Below are positions 45,077 to 53,741 of a stretch of 64,000 nucleotides of DNA, one piece after another. The notes below the pieces were generated by a model. It worked only from the letters and a program-made list of their open reading frames with translations, did no database searches and had not been told where the DNA came from. Every line of letters begins with the position of its first letter. Position 1 is the stretch's first letter. The stretch lies in contig NZ_JACJRU010000032.1 in assembly GCF_014697425.1 (NCBI RefSeq), positions 1 to 64,000 on the forward strand, given 5' to 3'. The translations under genes and the position numbers were made by a program. The DNA comes from Nostoc sp. FACHB-110. GTDB lineage: Bacteria > Cyanobacteriota > Cyanobacteriia > Cyanobacteriales > Nostocaceae.

Positions 45077-46333
45077 ATGCAAGTCAGACAAGAGATTTTT
45101 GATACCTACTGGCGATTTGCTGCTCTGAGACAAGAAGTATTTTTTAACAAAATTAAGAATTTATCACAGCCTTGGACAGATGATCCCATTATTCAAACTT
45201 ACAAATTCTGTAATGCCTATAGAGCAAGTGATCGGGTTTCTCAATATCTTATAAAAAATATAATCTACGATAATAGTAGAAATAAAAATGAAGAAGAAGT
45301 CCTGTTTAGAATTTTTTTATTTAAAATATTTAATAAGATAGAAACTTGGGAATATATAGAAAGTAAGTTAGATAATCATATTACCCTAAAATCTTTTAAT
45401 TTTAATTTGTATTCTCAAATATTACAAGAAGCAAAGGATAGTGGATATTCAATTTATACTAGTGCATATATGTCTTGTGCTAGCAAAAAATTTGGTTATG
45501 AGAACAAACATCAAAACCACTTGTCTTTAATTGACAAGATAATTTTTCAGGATCGGATAATTGCTGACATAGTTAAAAGTAAAAGTCTTCAAGAAGTTTT
45601 TAACATTATTCAAGAGTATCCTTTGTTAGGCAAGTTTATGGCTTACCAATTAGCAACTGATATTAACTATAGTGAAATTATTAATTTTGATGAAAATAGT
45701 TTTACCATAGCTGGCCCAGGAGCCGAACGTGGAATCAACAAATGCTTTATTGATAAGAGGGATAAAACTAATGCCGAAATTATCCATTGGATGGTAGAAA
45801 ATCAAGAGCAAGAATTTGAACGTCTAGGTTTAAATTTTCAAACACTTTGGGGTCGTTCGCTAAAGGCTATAGATTGCCAAAATCTATTTTGTGAAACTGA
45901 TAAGTATTGTAGACAAGCATTCCCAGAAATAATAAGTAATCGTAAAAAAATAAAATCTAAATTTACAGCAAATTCTCAGCCTATCAATTATTTTTATCCG
46001 CCAAAATGGGGTATAAATAATAGAATTAAGCAAACTATAGCTCAAAATTCATTACAATTAAAAACACAGCAACAAATGTTTTTAAACTTGGACGACTCTT
46101 TAAATAATCAATGTATATTGCTTAAAAAAGAATTAAATATTAGTGGTAAACAGTTATTTATAGAAGATAAACTAATCTCTAGTTTATTTATGGTTGAAAA
46201 TAACGAGTTAGAAGAAGTAATCCAAGTAAAAAAAAGTTTTAAGCGAGCAAAAAAGCTAAAAAAAATTAATAGCAAAAAAGTTGAAAAAGAAAAATTATTA
46301 AAAGATACTTTTAAACAATTACATTTATTCTAA
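45077..46333 (+). CDS. 5-hmdU DNA kinase helical-domain (HMUDK_hel) family protein
   Basis: A 418-residue protein with the whole conserved core of the family first described as putative alpha-glutamyl/putrescinyl thymine pyrophosphorylases and later linked to 5-hydroxymethyl-dU DNA kinases of phages. Seen: YWRFAALRQEVFFNKI, WTDDPIIQTYKFCNAYRASD then RVSQYLIKNIIY, IFLFKIFNKIETWEYIE, FMAYQLATDINYSEI, AGPGAERGINKCF, WGRSLKAIDCQNLFCETDKY and FYPPKWGIN. There is no P-loop domain. The C-terminal ~90 residues are lysine-rich. First of three genes; the next starts 19 bases on. A role in thymine-base modification or in sensing it is inferred. Confidence 0.8.
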   Translation: MQVRQEIFDTYWRFAALRQEVFFNKIKNLSQPWTDDPIIQTYKFCNAYRASDRVSQYLIKNIIYDNSRNKNEEEVLFRIFLFKIFNKIETWEYIESKLDNHITLKSFNFNLYSQILQEAKDSGYSIYTSAYMSCASKKFGYENKHQNHLSLIDKIIFQDRIIADIVKSKSLQEVFNIIQEYPLLGKFMAYQLATDINYSEIINFDENSFTIAGPGAERGINKCFIDKRDKTNAEIIHWMVENQEQEFERLGLNFQTLWGRSLKAIDCQNLFCETDKYCRQAFPEIISNRKKIKSKFTANSQPINYFYPPKWGINNRIKQTIAQNSLQLKTQQQMFLNLDDSLNNQCILLKKELNISGKQLFIEDKLISSLFMVENNELEEVIQVKKSFKRAKKLKKINSKKVEKEKLLKDTFKQLHLF

Positions 46334-46352
46334 TTTTAAAAAATATAATTAT

Positions 46353-46817
46353 ATGGAAAAAACTGCTATTTCTGACGGCAATTATCGTTATTTACTAAGA
46401 CGCGAATGGGATGTTAATCATCCACAAATTACTTTTATTATGCTTAATCCGAGTGTTGCTGATGATAAAAAGGATGATCCAACTATTCGTAAATGTATTA
46501 AATTCGCTAACTTATGGGGTTATGGTTCTTTAGAAGTGGTCAATCTGTTTGCTTACCGCGCTACAAAACCCCGTGATATGCGTCAAGTAAGCGAGCCTAT
46601 AGGTTTAGATAATAATTTTTACCTCTTAAAAGCTACAGAGCGTGCTAAGTTAGTTATTTTGGCATGGGGCATACATGGCAGTTTTCTTAATCGAGATCAA
46701 GCAGTGCTTAGTTTACTTTCTAATAGACAAACTCTTTACTGCTTAGGTCGAACAAAAGCTGGCCAACCACGCCATCCTCTATGGCTGAGTAGTTTTACAC
46801 AACCAGTTATTTTCTAA
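46353..46817 (+). CDS. DUF1643 domain protein
   Basis: A 154-residue protein that is a complete DUF1643 domain: ISDGNYRYLLRREWD, FIMLNPSVADDKKDDPTIRK, FANLWGYGSLEVVNLFAYRA and WGIHGSF, GRTKAGQPRHPLWL. The fold is related to uracil-DNA-glycosylase-like alpha/beta proteins of unknown activity, and members often occur near phage and DNA-modification genes. It follows the HMUDK-type gene by 19 bases and is likely co-translated with it. Confidence 0.88.
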   Translation: MEKTAISDGNYRYLLRREWDVNHPQITFIMLNPSVADDKKDDPTIRKCIKFANLWGYGSLEVVNLFAYRATKPRDMRQVSEPIGLDNNFYLLKATERAKLVILAWGIHGSFLNRDQAVLSLLSNRQTLYCLGRTKAGQPRHPLWLSSFTQPVIF

Positions 46818-47019
46818 TCCCATACATAAGATTATAGTAGAAATACAGTAGGACAAATAAAGGTATAATTACACATATTCTTATATATTCATATTCTTAA
46901 ATTCGATAACTTTACAGAGGTAATTATTTTTAATTGTTTGTACAAATAATTATATCTGATTTAGCAATATTGCTATTTTTATACTTGAATTAAACAATTA
47001 AATTCTGAAAAATTTTATT

Positions 47020-48000
47020 ATGAATTTTTCTGACTATCAAATACAAGCAATGAGTACAGACCAGATTCCTGCAACGAAAGGTACTGATTTAATAGTACCT
47101 TTACTAGGTTTAGTAGGAGAAGCTGGCTCGTTAATAACAGAATATAAAAAATATTTACGTGACGGTGATGCACATAAACTTTTTAAAGAGTGTGTAATAG
47201 AAGAATTAGGTGACATACTATGGTATCTCAGTAATTTTGCAAGTAAGTTTAATTTGGATCTAGACGAAATTGCAGAGAATAATTTAAAGAAGTGCCATAA
47301 TCGTTGGGATTGGAGAGACTTAGAAAAAACAAGTGGTAAAGCCCCAAATTATATATTCGATAAAAATTTTCCTGAACATGAAAGATTGCCTAGAAACTTA
47401 GAGATAGAAATTACTGAATTACAAAAAGCTAACTCAGTAATTATGAGAGCATTTATTGACAAACAAAAAATTGGAGATGATCTTACTGATAATGCTATGT
47501 TAAGCGATGGTTATCGCTTCCATGACATTTTTCATATGTCTTATATGGCAGTATTAGGCTGGTCGCCAGTTATCCGTAGTCTTCTTAAACGAAAACGAAA
47601 AAGTAGCCCGGCTATTGATGAAGTTGAAGATGGTGGACGTGCAATAGCTATTGAGGAGGGTATATCAGCACTTGTGTTTACTTATGCTAAAGATCATGCC
47701 TTTTTAGAAGGTATTTCAGCAATAGATTACCAAATCTTAAAGACTGTTAAAAATATGACAGCACATTTAGAAGTGTCAAAGTGTTCACTAGGCGATTGGG
47801 AAAAAGCTATTCTAATGGGATACAAAGTCTGGCGATGTGTAGAAAAAAATAGAGGAGGGACAGTTATTATTGACATTGATGCCAGTTCGATTAGCTATAA
47901 GCCGAATAACGGTTTTAGTTGCTTAGATTTGGCATATAATCCCTCTCAATCATGGATAGTACCTCCTAATCAAGAAGAACACTTAGAAACTAATCTTTAA
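47020..48000 (+). CDS. MazG-like nucleotide pyrophosphohydrolase, two-domain
   Basis: A 326-residue protein. The N-terminal ~105 residues carry the MazG all-alpha NTP-PPase pattern (GLVGEAGSLITEYKKYL, then ECVIEELGDILWYLSNFA with the metal-binding ELGD). The C-terminal ~190 residues contain a second, related helical block (DGYRFHDIFHMSYMAVLGWS, DEVEDGGRAIAIEEGISALV). MazG enzymes hydrolyse NTPs or dNTPs to monophosphates; paired with a thymine-modification-type protein this could clean a modified or depleted nucleotide pool. 202 bases separate it from the DUF1643 gene. AT-rich like its partners. Confidence 0.85.
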   Translation: MNFSDYQIQAMSTDQIPATKGTDLIVPLLGLVGEAGSLITEYKKYLRDGDAHKLFKECVIEELGDILWYLSNFASKFNLDLDEIAENNLKKCHNRWDWRDLEKTSGKAPNYIFDKNFPEHERLPRNLEIEITELQKANSVIMRAFIDKQKIGDDLTDNAMLSDGYRFHDIFHMSYMAVLGWSPVIRSLLKRKRKSSPAIDEVEDGGRAIAIEEGISALVFTYAKDHAFLEGISAIDYQILKTVKNMTAHLEVSKCSLGDWEKAILMGYKVWRCVEKNRGGTVIIDIDASSISYKPNNGFSCLDLAYNPSQSWIVPPNQEEHLETNL

Positions 48001-48017
48001 CCTTCTCTATCTAATCT

Positions 48018-48076
48018 TTCGCGTTAAGGTATTTCTTTCATTTACTTGAGATGCTTCAGATCAACGCGAATTTTTT
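48018..48076. terminator. Bidirectional terminator between two accessory modules
   Basis: TTCGCGTT (48018-48025) pairs with AACGCGAA (48063-48070), followed by six T on the plus strand. The long loop (37 bases) is unusual. It ends the MazG module and lies at the end of the convergent actin-like gene. Confidence 0.6.
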
Positions 48077-49607
48077 ATCCAGCTATGGTTTCAGCACTAG
48101 AAGACAGACGAGAGCGCAATTGTGCTTCACCGTAAATGTATTGTCCTAGAGCATTGGCTTGACGGGAAGGTGCAGCTAAGTAGGCTTTAACTTGAGCCTC
48201 TTTCAACAGACGTTGTACATCTTCCCAGAAGAATTCGCCGCCACCGCCAGTGACAATCACATCTGTAACACGCTCTGGCAACCAAGCAAGGACACGACTG
48301 CAAATGTCACGAGAAAACATATCTACTAGATTAGGAAGAAAATCATCAAGGTTAGCAGCCTTACTAGCACTTCTGGGACGATAAAAACGTTCGCCCCTGG
48401 GTTTATTAACAGCAGAAATTAATGCCAAAGATTGGCTGTCTGCGCCCTCAATTTCCTTTGCTATCATCTCGTAGAATTTGCTCATTCCAAAATCTTCACT
48501 CTTGGAAAGATATTTAACAAAGCGGAAATTATCTATTATCAATAAGTCAATGGTTTGAAATCCAATATCAACAATTGCTAAGGAAATTTTTGTAAAATCG
48601 AGGCTAGTTTTTGACTTTTTAGGTTGAGCTTCAGCCCACAGAAGGCTACCATAGCCTTGTGGCATTACCCAAACTTTAGTAATGTTTAGCCATACAGTTT
48701 GACCTCGGAAATTGAAAATGTGAGTTCCAAGCATCTGGCTAATCAGTTGTGATTTTTCTATTTCAAATTGCTCTAAGGAATAAAAAGGTAAGCTGATTAC
48801 GACTGAGGTATTGCCTTCAATTTTTAAGTAAGCAGCACTAATTAACACTTTGATAAGTCCATCTTCAACCTTAGATTTACCGACTCCTAAATTCGCTCCT
48901 AACTCTGCTGCTAACTGGCCAAAAGCATAAGCACTACCTTGGTATTCCATCCACAAATTACTTAAAGGATTAATAACTTTAGATTCAAATACACTATGAC
49001 CATGACCATGACCTTGTTCAAAAGAAAGTTGCTCCACATTAGCAGAAATAAACACTACACTATTAGGTTCATGGCTAACACAAGTCTTTGTGTAAGTTCT
49101 TCCTAAATCAACGCTGAGAATATTTGTATTATCAATACCACTAGGGATTATAATGTTGATTCGTTTATTTAATTCTATTGTATTTAAGATACGTGTACAG
49201 TAATCATTAGGAACAATAATTAATTCTTCTTGTAACTGAGAGAGGACTTGGTTAGTTTGTTCAACTGCTGTTTGAAAACTAGTTAAAGCATCTACTGTAG
49301 GTTCTCTATCTATTTCCCACATTAAAAAGATAAGGTTTTGCTGCAAACGTACTGCCAACCGTAAGCAATCTTTTTCTACTTCATCTAAGACGTGTTGATC
49401 AGTTAACCTCTTAATCTGATTCTTGCTGTCATCAGCTAGTTCATCATATTTCTTTTTTAAAGAAGCGTATTTATCTGTTAATTCATTAGCAATTTTTCTA
49501 TGATGTTTAGCTGCTTGTCTATCCTTTTCACCAGCAGCATGAGCAGTAAAAGCACCTGCAACAGCACCAACAGCCAAACCTAATGCACCAAACACAAGAG
49601 GAACCAT
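48075..49607 (-). CDS. Actin-like (ParM/Hsp70-fold) ATPase with N-terminal hydrophobic anchor
   Basis: A 510-residue protein. Residues 1-25 are a glycine-zipper hydrophobic segment (LVFGALGLAVGAVAGAFTAH), then a coiled coil (~30-75: RKIANELTDKYASLKKKYDE). The actin/ParM ATPase core follows: SVDLGRTYTKTC (phosphate-1), LAIVDIGFQTIDLLIID (phosphate-2) and VIVTGGGGEFFWEDV (adenosine motif). Plasmid ParM forms filaments that push plasmids apart, but plain ParM lacks a membrane anchor and coiled coil. It is the second gene of a minus-strand pair, 59 bases after the HNH-motif gene, which shares the glycine-rich hydrophobic feature, so the two proteins may meet at the membrane. Confidence 0.8.
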   Translation of the reverse strand: MVPLVFGALGLAVGAVAGAFTAHAAGEKDRQAAKHHRKIANELTDKYASLKKKYDELADDSKNQIKRLTDQHVLDEVEKDCLRLAVRLQQNLIFLMWEIDREPTVDALTSFQTAVEQTNQVLSQLQEELIIVPNDYCTRILNTIELNKRINIIIPSGIDNTNILSVDLGRTYTKTCVSHEPNSVVFISANVEQLSFEQGHGHGHSVFESKVINPLSNLWMEYQGSAYAFGQLAAELGANLGVGKSKVEDGLIKVLISAAYLKIEGNTSVVISLPFYSLEQFEIEKSQLISQMLGTHIFNFRGQTVWLNITKVWVMPQGYGSLLWAEAQPKKSKTSLDFTKISLAIVDIGFQTIDLLIIDNFRFVKYLSKSEDFGMSKFYEMIAKEIEGADSQSLALISAVNKPRGERFYRPRSASKAANLDDFLPNLVDMFSRDICSRVLAWLPERVTDVIVTGGGGEFFWEDVQRLLKEAQVKAYLAAPSRQANALGQYIYGEAQLRSRLSSSAETIAG

Positions 49608-49666
49608 AAAGATTATTATATTTATAAATAAAATAAGTATTGCCGATGGGAAGGAAAATAAATATC

Positions 49667-50650
49667 TTACGAATCAGTTAGTAATTTGCTATCTGCTGAT
49701 GTTATTCCTAGAGATTGGGCAATAGCAATTGAGTCACGTAAACGTTGCATAGCCCCTTCTATTCCTGGTGCAATTGCACGATTTGTTATTTCTTGATTAA
49801 TTGCTTCTGCTTGAGATAAAAACTCTAAATTTTTGTTGTGTTCATAAATCAATTCGTCTTCAATTGCTTGTAAATGTTCCAGTTCTTGCTGCGTTAAAGA
49901 TTCGTAATATATTCTGACATCCTGTTGATGATCTTCAAGGATTTTAAAAAATTGATGAATCATACCCGCAGTTCCAATAACAGCTAAAGCTGGTGCTGCT
50001 GCGGTTAAAGCGATCGCAATGGGTGGACAAGCTGCCGCGACTGCTGTAGTAGCAAATGCTGTTGCGCCTCCAACTGCACCGCCCACGACTGTATCTTTTA
50101 ACGTTGCTGTAGCCGCTTCCTGTGCAGAAATTTCTCCTCGAACTACGCACAGTGCATGAGTTAAAAGCGAAAAAGGTAGAGATGTCATCGCGCCTACAGC
50201 AGCCCCCACAGGTGCAGCTTGAAAACCTGCTTTGGCTGCTCCCTTTAGATTGTCAAAATGCCATTTAGCATCTAATCTCATCTTCTCTTGCCAGGTCATG
50301 GTTTTAGCACCACGAGCAATGTTGTCTTTGGCGTTTTCCCATTTAATATTGTTGGGATTATTAGATCCACCTTTACTATGGGGTTTAATATGGCTGGCGT
50401 GTTTATCTGATAAGTACTGCTCGACATTACTAGCCGCAGATTTTCCGTCAACCCCTGCACCTTGGGAAGGTGGGATATTCTCTAACATTTTTTGAGCTTC
50501 CATCCCAGTTCTTATCGGTTCGCCAGGTCTAATCCCACCTTTATATATTCTGCGTGCTGTACTTAAAGGTAAATCTGTTAATTGAGCGTGCTGAATTTTA
50601 GTTGTGGCAGCTGCATTAACAGCAGAATTGCGATGGGAATCGTTGGTCAT
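49667..50650 (-). CDS. HNH-motif protein with glycine/alanine-rich hydrophobic domain
   Basis: A 327-residue protein. Residues ~80-116 (SDKHASHIKPHSKGGSNNP, NNIKWENAKDNIARGAK) match an HNH/Endo VII-like nuclease motif with His-Ile-x-Pro and an Asn. Residues ~135-235 are glycine/alanine-rich and hydrophobic (GFQAAPVGAAVGAMTSLPFS, TVVGGAVGGATAFATTAVAA, IALTAAAPALAVIGTAGM), able to form membrane hairpins. The C-terminal ~90 residues are helical and acidic. AAGGAA lies before the ATG. A nuclease joined to a membrane-active domain resembles effector toxins or defence effectors. No immunity protein was recognised other than the actin-like partner. Confidence 0.65.
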   Translation of the reverse strand: MTNDSHRNSAVNAAATTKIQHAQLTDLPLSTARRIYKGGIRPGEPIRTGMEAQKMLENIPPSQGAGVDGKSAASNVEQYLSDKHASHIKPHSKGGSNNPNNIKWENAKDNIARGAKTMTWQEKMRLDAKWHFDNLKGAAKAGFQAAPVGAAVGAMTSLPFSLLTHALCVVRGEISAQEAATATLKDTVVGGAVGGATAFATTAVAAACPPIAIALTAAAPALAVIGTAGMIHQFFKILEDHQQDVRIYYESLTQQELEHLQAIEDELIYEHNKNLEFLSQAEAINQEITNRAIAPGIEGAMQRLRDSIAIAQSLGITSADSKLLTDS

Positions 50651-50770
50651 GAATTTTAAATTCCTTGGCTTTTAGCTAAAACATGACATAGCCTAACCTT
50701 CTTAATATTCCCAATTGCCTTTAGTTAAAAACTATTTTTTATCAAGTTATTATGAATATTTTGAGTTGCA

Positions 50771-51701
50771 TTATGTGTAATTGGAAATTCTATTATCAAG
50801 TAGTATCTCCGATTCCAACACACTTAAAACCTTCTCTTCCAAATCAGTCAAATAAGCCCGATTCAGCTTTCCTAAAGATTCCAGAAATCTCTGCACTGAT
50901 TCCTCTAGCCCACTCGAATACACCCTATTGATGCGATCGCAAATCAACTGCATCTGCTGACATTCAGCAGGTAAATAATCGTAGGATTTTAGGTATTGCA
51001 GCCCAATCGTGTACTCACCATCCCAGGTTTTGACGGTACAACTAAATTCACCAACAAAAGTCACGATACCCCAACAGCCACCCTTGCCCCGCAAATCAGG
51101 ATTATCCTTGAATAAAATCTGGCAAACTTCACCAATCTGGTAGCTGTTAGGTACTTGGGTGCGTTCCATAATTTTCTGCACCGCATCTTTGACAATACGA
51201 TGAGATGGTACTTTCCCTTTGGCAAAATAAAGCAGCTTGTTGCCATGCTTCGGGCTGAAGGTCTGGGTCTAGCTTTGTCAGTGGTCTAACTTGCCACTCA
51301 TTAGTTGGCAAAATGTGATCGTTCCGATCACATTTTTCAGCCAGATTATCAAACACAACAGCCGCATCCATTAAAAGGTAAGATTGGCGACGGCTGTGGC
51401 CAAATCTATCACGGCAATATTCCTCGAAGGTTTTGTGTGTAGAGCGATAGAGCTTGCGATCGCGCAGTTCCATTAAAGCCTTGCCCGCCTCAAAAAATGC
51501 TCTTTCAACTCTGCGTTCGAGATGCAGGCGATCGCGTTGTTCGTCCTCGGTTAGTTCTGGTACTTCAACAGCATTAACTGTAATAGTTACAGTAGCAGGA
51601 TTGTCTTCATCAAAGACATCCTTGGATTTAATAGATAACGTGTTATCAAGCGATTGAGCAGATATATCATTTTTCTGCTTGGAGGATGGTTTTTTAGGCA
51701 T
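50771..51701 (-). pseudogene. DUF3102-type plasmid protein split by a frameshift
   Basis: Two overlapping frames are halves of one gene. The first (51701-51147) carries LTEDEQRDRLHLERRVERAF, ALMELRDRKLYRSTHKTFEE and YCRDRFGHSRRQSYLLMDAA, a DUF3102-like helix set. Near 51235, in a TTTT run, the true frame shifts to FAKGKVPSHRIVKDAVQKIM and continues as ERTQVPNSYQIGEVCQILFK, LRGKGGCWGIVTFVGEFSCT, ending at 50771. Joined, they form a protein of about 310 residues typical of Nostoc plasmids. The shift may be real or a sequencing error; a short product from ATG 51169 is possible. Confidence 0.75.
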
Positions 51702-51813
51702 TCCACCCCTTTTTTATTTAAAAGTATTTTCGAGACAGCCAATTACAGATAAACATTGGGTGCGGCGAATTGTGGTGTCATGCTTTGAGATTAATTCAGC
51801 ATCACCACAAAAA

Positions 51814-52095
51814 TTAGTCTTCCTCAATTTTCACGATGTCATTGATAGTGACTAAATTCCCAGATAGCTGAGAACAAATCCTGGCAAGCTTGACTATATT
51901 ATCGATATCCGCTTTCTTAAGCTTGCCATCACGAGCGACCGTTAAGGTATGCCTAGTGACTTCATTCGGCGTTCCTTCAAACTGCCGATGAACGGCATAG
52001 ACAGATAGAGGACTGCCATCTTCGGCCTTGGGCCACCATTGCGAGATATCAATATATGCTTCCATCCAGAGAGCTAACACTTTTCGATTTTCCAA
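51814..52095 (-). CDS. Small regulator-like protein with a C-terminal helical DNA-binding-like region
   Basis: Up to 93 residues from the TTG at 52095; the ATG reading MEAYIDISQWWPKAED at 52065 is another possible start. The C-terminus (KADIDNIVKLARICSQLSGN, LVTINDIVKIEED) has a helix-turn-helix look. Repeats at 52116-52198 just upstream could be its operators. Family not named with confidence. Confidence 0.5.
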   Translation of the reverse strand: MENRKVLALWMEAYIDISQWWPKAEDGSPLSVYAVHRQFEGTPNEVTRHTLTVARDGKLKKADIDNIVKLARICSQLSGNLVTINDIVKIEED

Positions 52096-52115
52096 CCTCC
52101 ATTAACGCCTATCTG

Positions 52116-52198
52116 ATTACAGAATAACAGCCAATCAATATACAGGCTATCAATTAACAGAATAACTGCTAATCAGTGTATTGACAATCAGTTAGCAG
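52116..52198. promoter_or_regulatory. Operator-like direct and inverted repeats
   Basis: ATTACAGAATAACAGCCAAT (52116 on) and ATTAACAGAATAACTGCTAA (52153 on) are direct repeats 37 bases apart; CTGCTAA (52167-52173) is inverted as TTAGCAG (52192-52198), with TTGACA at 52181. They lie between divergent genes at 51814 and 52291. Confidence 0.55.
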
Positions 52199-52290
52199 AG
52201 TAGCATAATCTAAATATATCAAAAGGCAATCGCTCTCAGCCTCGGAAACTTTGCGCGATCGCCTTTTGTTCCACTTACGGAAATATTATT

Positions 52291-53031
52291 ATGACGTACA
52301 ATATCTGCATTCAGCAACCGCCCGTCCGTTGCGCCCTACCGCACCTCAAAAGAATTGCTGCCCCCGACGAACAAGCGATTGCTCAAGACGAACTGAACCA
52401 GTATGTTGCGGAGCAAGCCCAGGCGGTAGCACCAGAAGAATTGAGAGTAGTTGACATATCTTTTTACGACAAAGAATATTATGCAGGCGACAAGCTGATT
52501 GCCACTGTAAGCCACGATGACGACGATTTTGTGACTCAACGCTGGGTAATCATGATCAACAACGCAGAAGAATTTCGTGCAGCTACCCCAATGATGTGCG
52601 ATCGCTACATTCGCATACATTACAAAGATGGGTCTTTACCAGTGCAGGAAGAAGCAGGGGGGCAAGGGAGCAGGGGTGCAGGGGAGAAAAATTCTTGCCT
52701 TGTTGCTTCTGCCACTACCGGAAATGAAATCATGTCCCAGATTTTCGATGCTTGTGAACAGCATGGCTTGGAACTGCTTGACGATGGGATTTACCAGGAT
52801 GATGTGAAATTAGGCGAAGTCGGCTTTACTGATGCTAACTGGTGGGTTATTCGAGCAGCCCAAGCCCATCAAGGGAGAGCCATCTGTGAATCGGTGGATG
52901 AGGCAGTGCGATCGCTGTTGGTGATTACCGATTGGGATGACTTGTTAGATAAGCCATTCGACCAACTCAGTAAGCAGGAATGGTTGCTCGTCATGGAGTC
53001 TGAGCCAGTGCAGGAATTAGTTGCGGCTTAG
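52291..53031 (+). CDS. Conserved plasmid protein, paralogue of the 648-1211 protein
   Basis: A 246-residue protein of unknown function. The N-terminal DEQAIAQDELNQYVAEQAQA-VAPEE block matches the 648-1211 protein, and the C-terminal part (IFDACEQHGLELLDDGIYQD, GEVGFTDANWWVIRAAQ, SVDEAVRSLLVI) has the same layout. Residues ~118-130 (EEAGGQGSRGAGEKNS) come from a GGGGAGCA-type repeat inserted in frame into the gene. A GCGATCGCC box lies upstream. It heads the plus-strand chain of plasmid genes that leads to repA. Confidence 0.7.
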   Translation: MTYNICIQQPPVRCALPHLKRIAAPDEQAIAQDELNQYVAEQAQAVAPEELRVVDISFYDKEYYAGDKLIATVSHDDDDFVTQRWVIMINNAEEFRAATPMMCDRYIRIHYKDGSLPVQEEAGGQGSRGAGEKNSCLVASATTGNEIMSQIFDACEQHGLELLDDGIYQDDVKLGEVGFTDANWWVIRAAQAHQGRAICESVDEAVRSLLVITDWDDLLDKPFDQLSKQEWLLVMESEPVQELVAA

Positions 53032-53166
53032 GGAAAGAGTGGGCTTTTATACCCACTGACTTTATCCAATGATTTACCAGTTCCAAATATAACCAACTGC
53101 AATGGGGTCAACCCTCAGTAATTCTGTCCCCATTGTCCCCCAATCCTCTCAATCATCAACAAATTT

Positions 53167-53526
53167 ATGCAACCCACAATATCAATTCCAAAAGACTGGG
53201 AATACCCCAGATTCGCATTCGGGCAGCGTACACAGCAGGGAAATTCGCTTCGCTCAAATTCAAAATTAGTAATTCAAAATTCAAAATTGAGGAAGAAAAA
53301 TGTAATTTTGCATTTTGAATTTTGCATTTTGAATTGTTTAAGTTATACGGTACTTCCTGACAAACATTCAGATGAAGTTCGGCATTACTCTGACGACCAA
53401 CTTCAAACGCTTTCCATTGCAGAAATACAAGCGGAATTACAAGCAGAAATCGAAGAACATCAACAGCAAATCAAAGCACTTCAACAGCAACTAGTGGCCA
53501 TCACAGGAGGTTCAACTGATGGCTAA
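53167..53526 (+). CDS. Small plasmid protein with an in-frame repeat insertion
   Basis: A 119-residue protein. The start (MQPTISIPKDWEYPRFAFGQ) and end (LQTLSIAEIQAELQAEIEEH, then QQQIKALQQQLVAI) look like an original ~85-residue protein with a C-terminal coiled coil. Residues ~30-57 (SNSKLVIQNSKLRKKNVILH, FEFCILNC) are coded by an AATTCAAAATTC hairpin repeat. The last codons overlap the start of the next gene (ATGGCTAA), a sign of translational coupling. Confidence 0.6.
   Translation: MQPTISIPKDWEYPRFAFGQRTQQGNSLRSNSKLVIQNSKLRKKNVILHFEFCILNCLSYTVLPDKHSDEVRHYSDDQLQTLSIAEIQAELQAEIEEHQQQIKALQQQLVAITGGSTDG
53255..53336. repeat. AATTCAAAATTC hairpin element in coding sequence
   Basis: TCAAAATT/AATTCAAAATTCAAAATT arms (53255-53289) face AATTTTGCATTTTGAATTTT arms (53304-53336). 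Length ~82 bp, insertion keeps the host frame open. The arms share the heptamer-like unit of the 33-bp ends of the element at 55865-56358. Confidence 0.75.
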
Positions 53527-53716
53527 AGTTGTCGATTGTTATGTGGAACGGACTGCTGCAAGACTGTTGCGCTCGCTCAATGGTTCTGGTGGTGCTGTTC
53601 CTCTGCACCGCATTCAGTTTTCTAACACGATCATTCAATACTTGCTTGACCAAAAAGAAGCACAAATAAAGAACACGGGACACGGGTTTTTGTTGGCAGT
53701 TGTTGAGAAGTTTTAA
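53519..53716 (+). CDS. Small hypothetical plasmid protein (65 aa)
   Basis: MAKVVDCYVERTAARLLRSL, NGSGGAVPLHRIQFSNTIIQ, YLLDQKEAQIKNTGHGFLLA. Its ATG overlaps the stop of the preceding gene (8 bases), with AGGAGG 8-9 bases upstream, which supports translation. Basic N-terminal helix; no known domain. Confidence 0.6.
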   Translation: MAKVVDCYVERTAARLLRSLNGSGGAVPLHRIQFSNTIIQYLLDQKEAQIKNTGHGFLLAVVEKF

Positions 53717-53741
53717 GCCCAGAAATTAGGAGCAAATTGCC

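Noticed and set aside
48075..49607. Ordinary ParM plasmid segregation system
   Set aside because: No ParR-like gene or centromere-type repeats nearby, and the protein has an extra membrane segment and coiled coil. Not excluded, but not the best reading.
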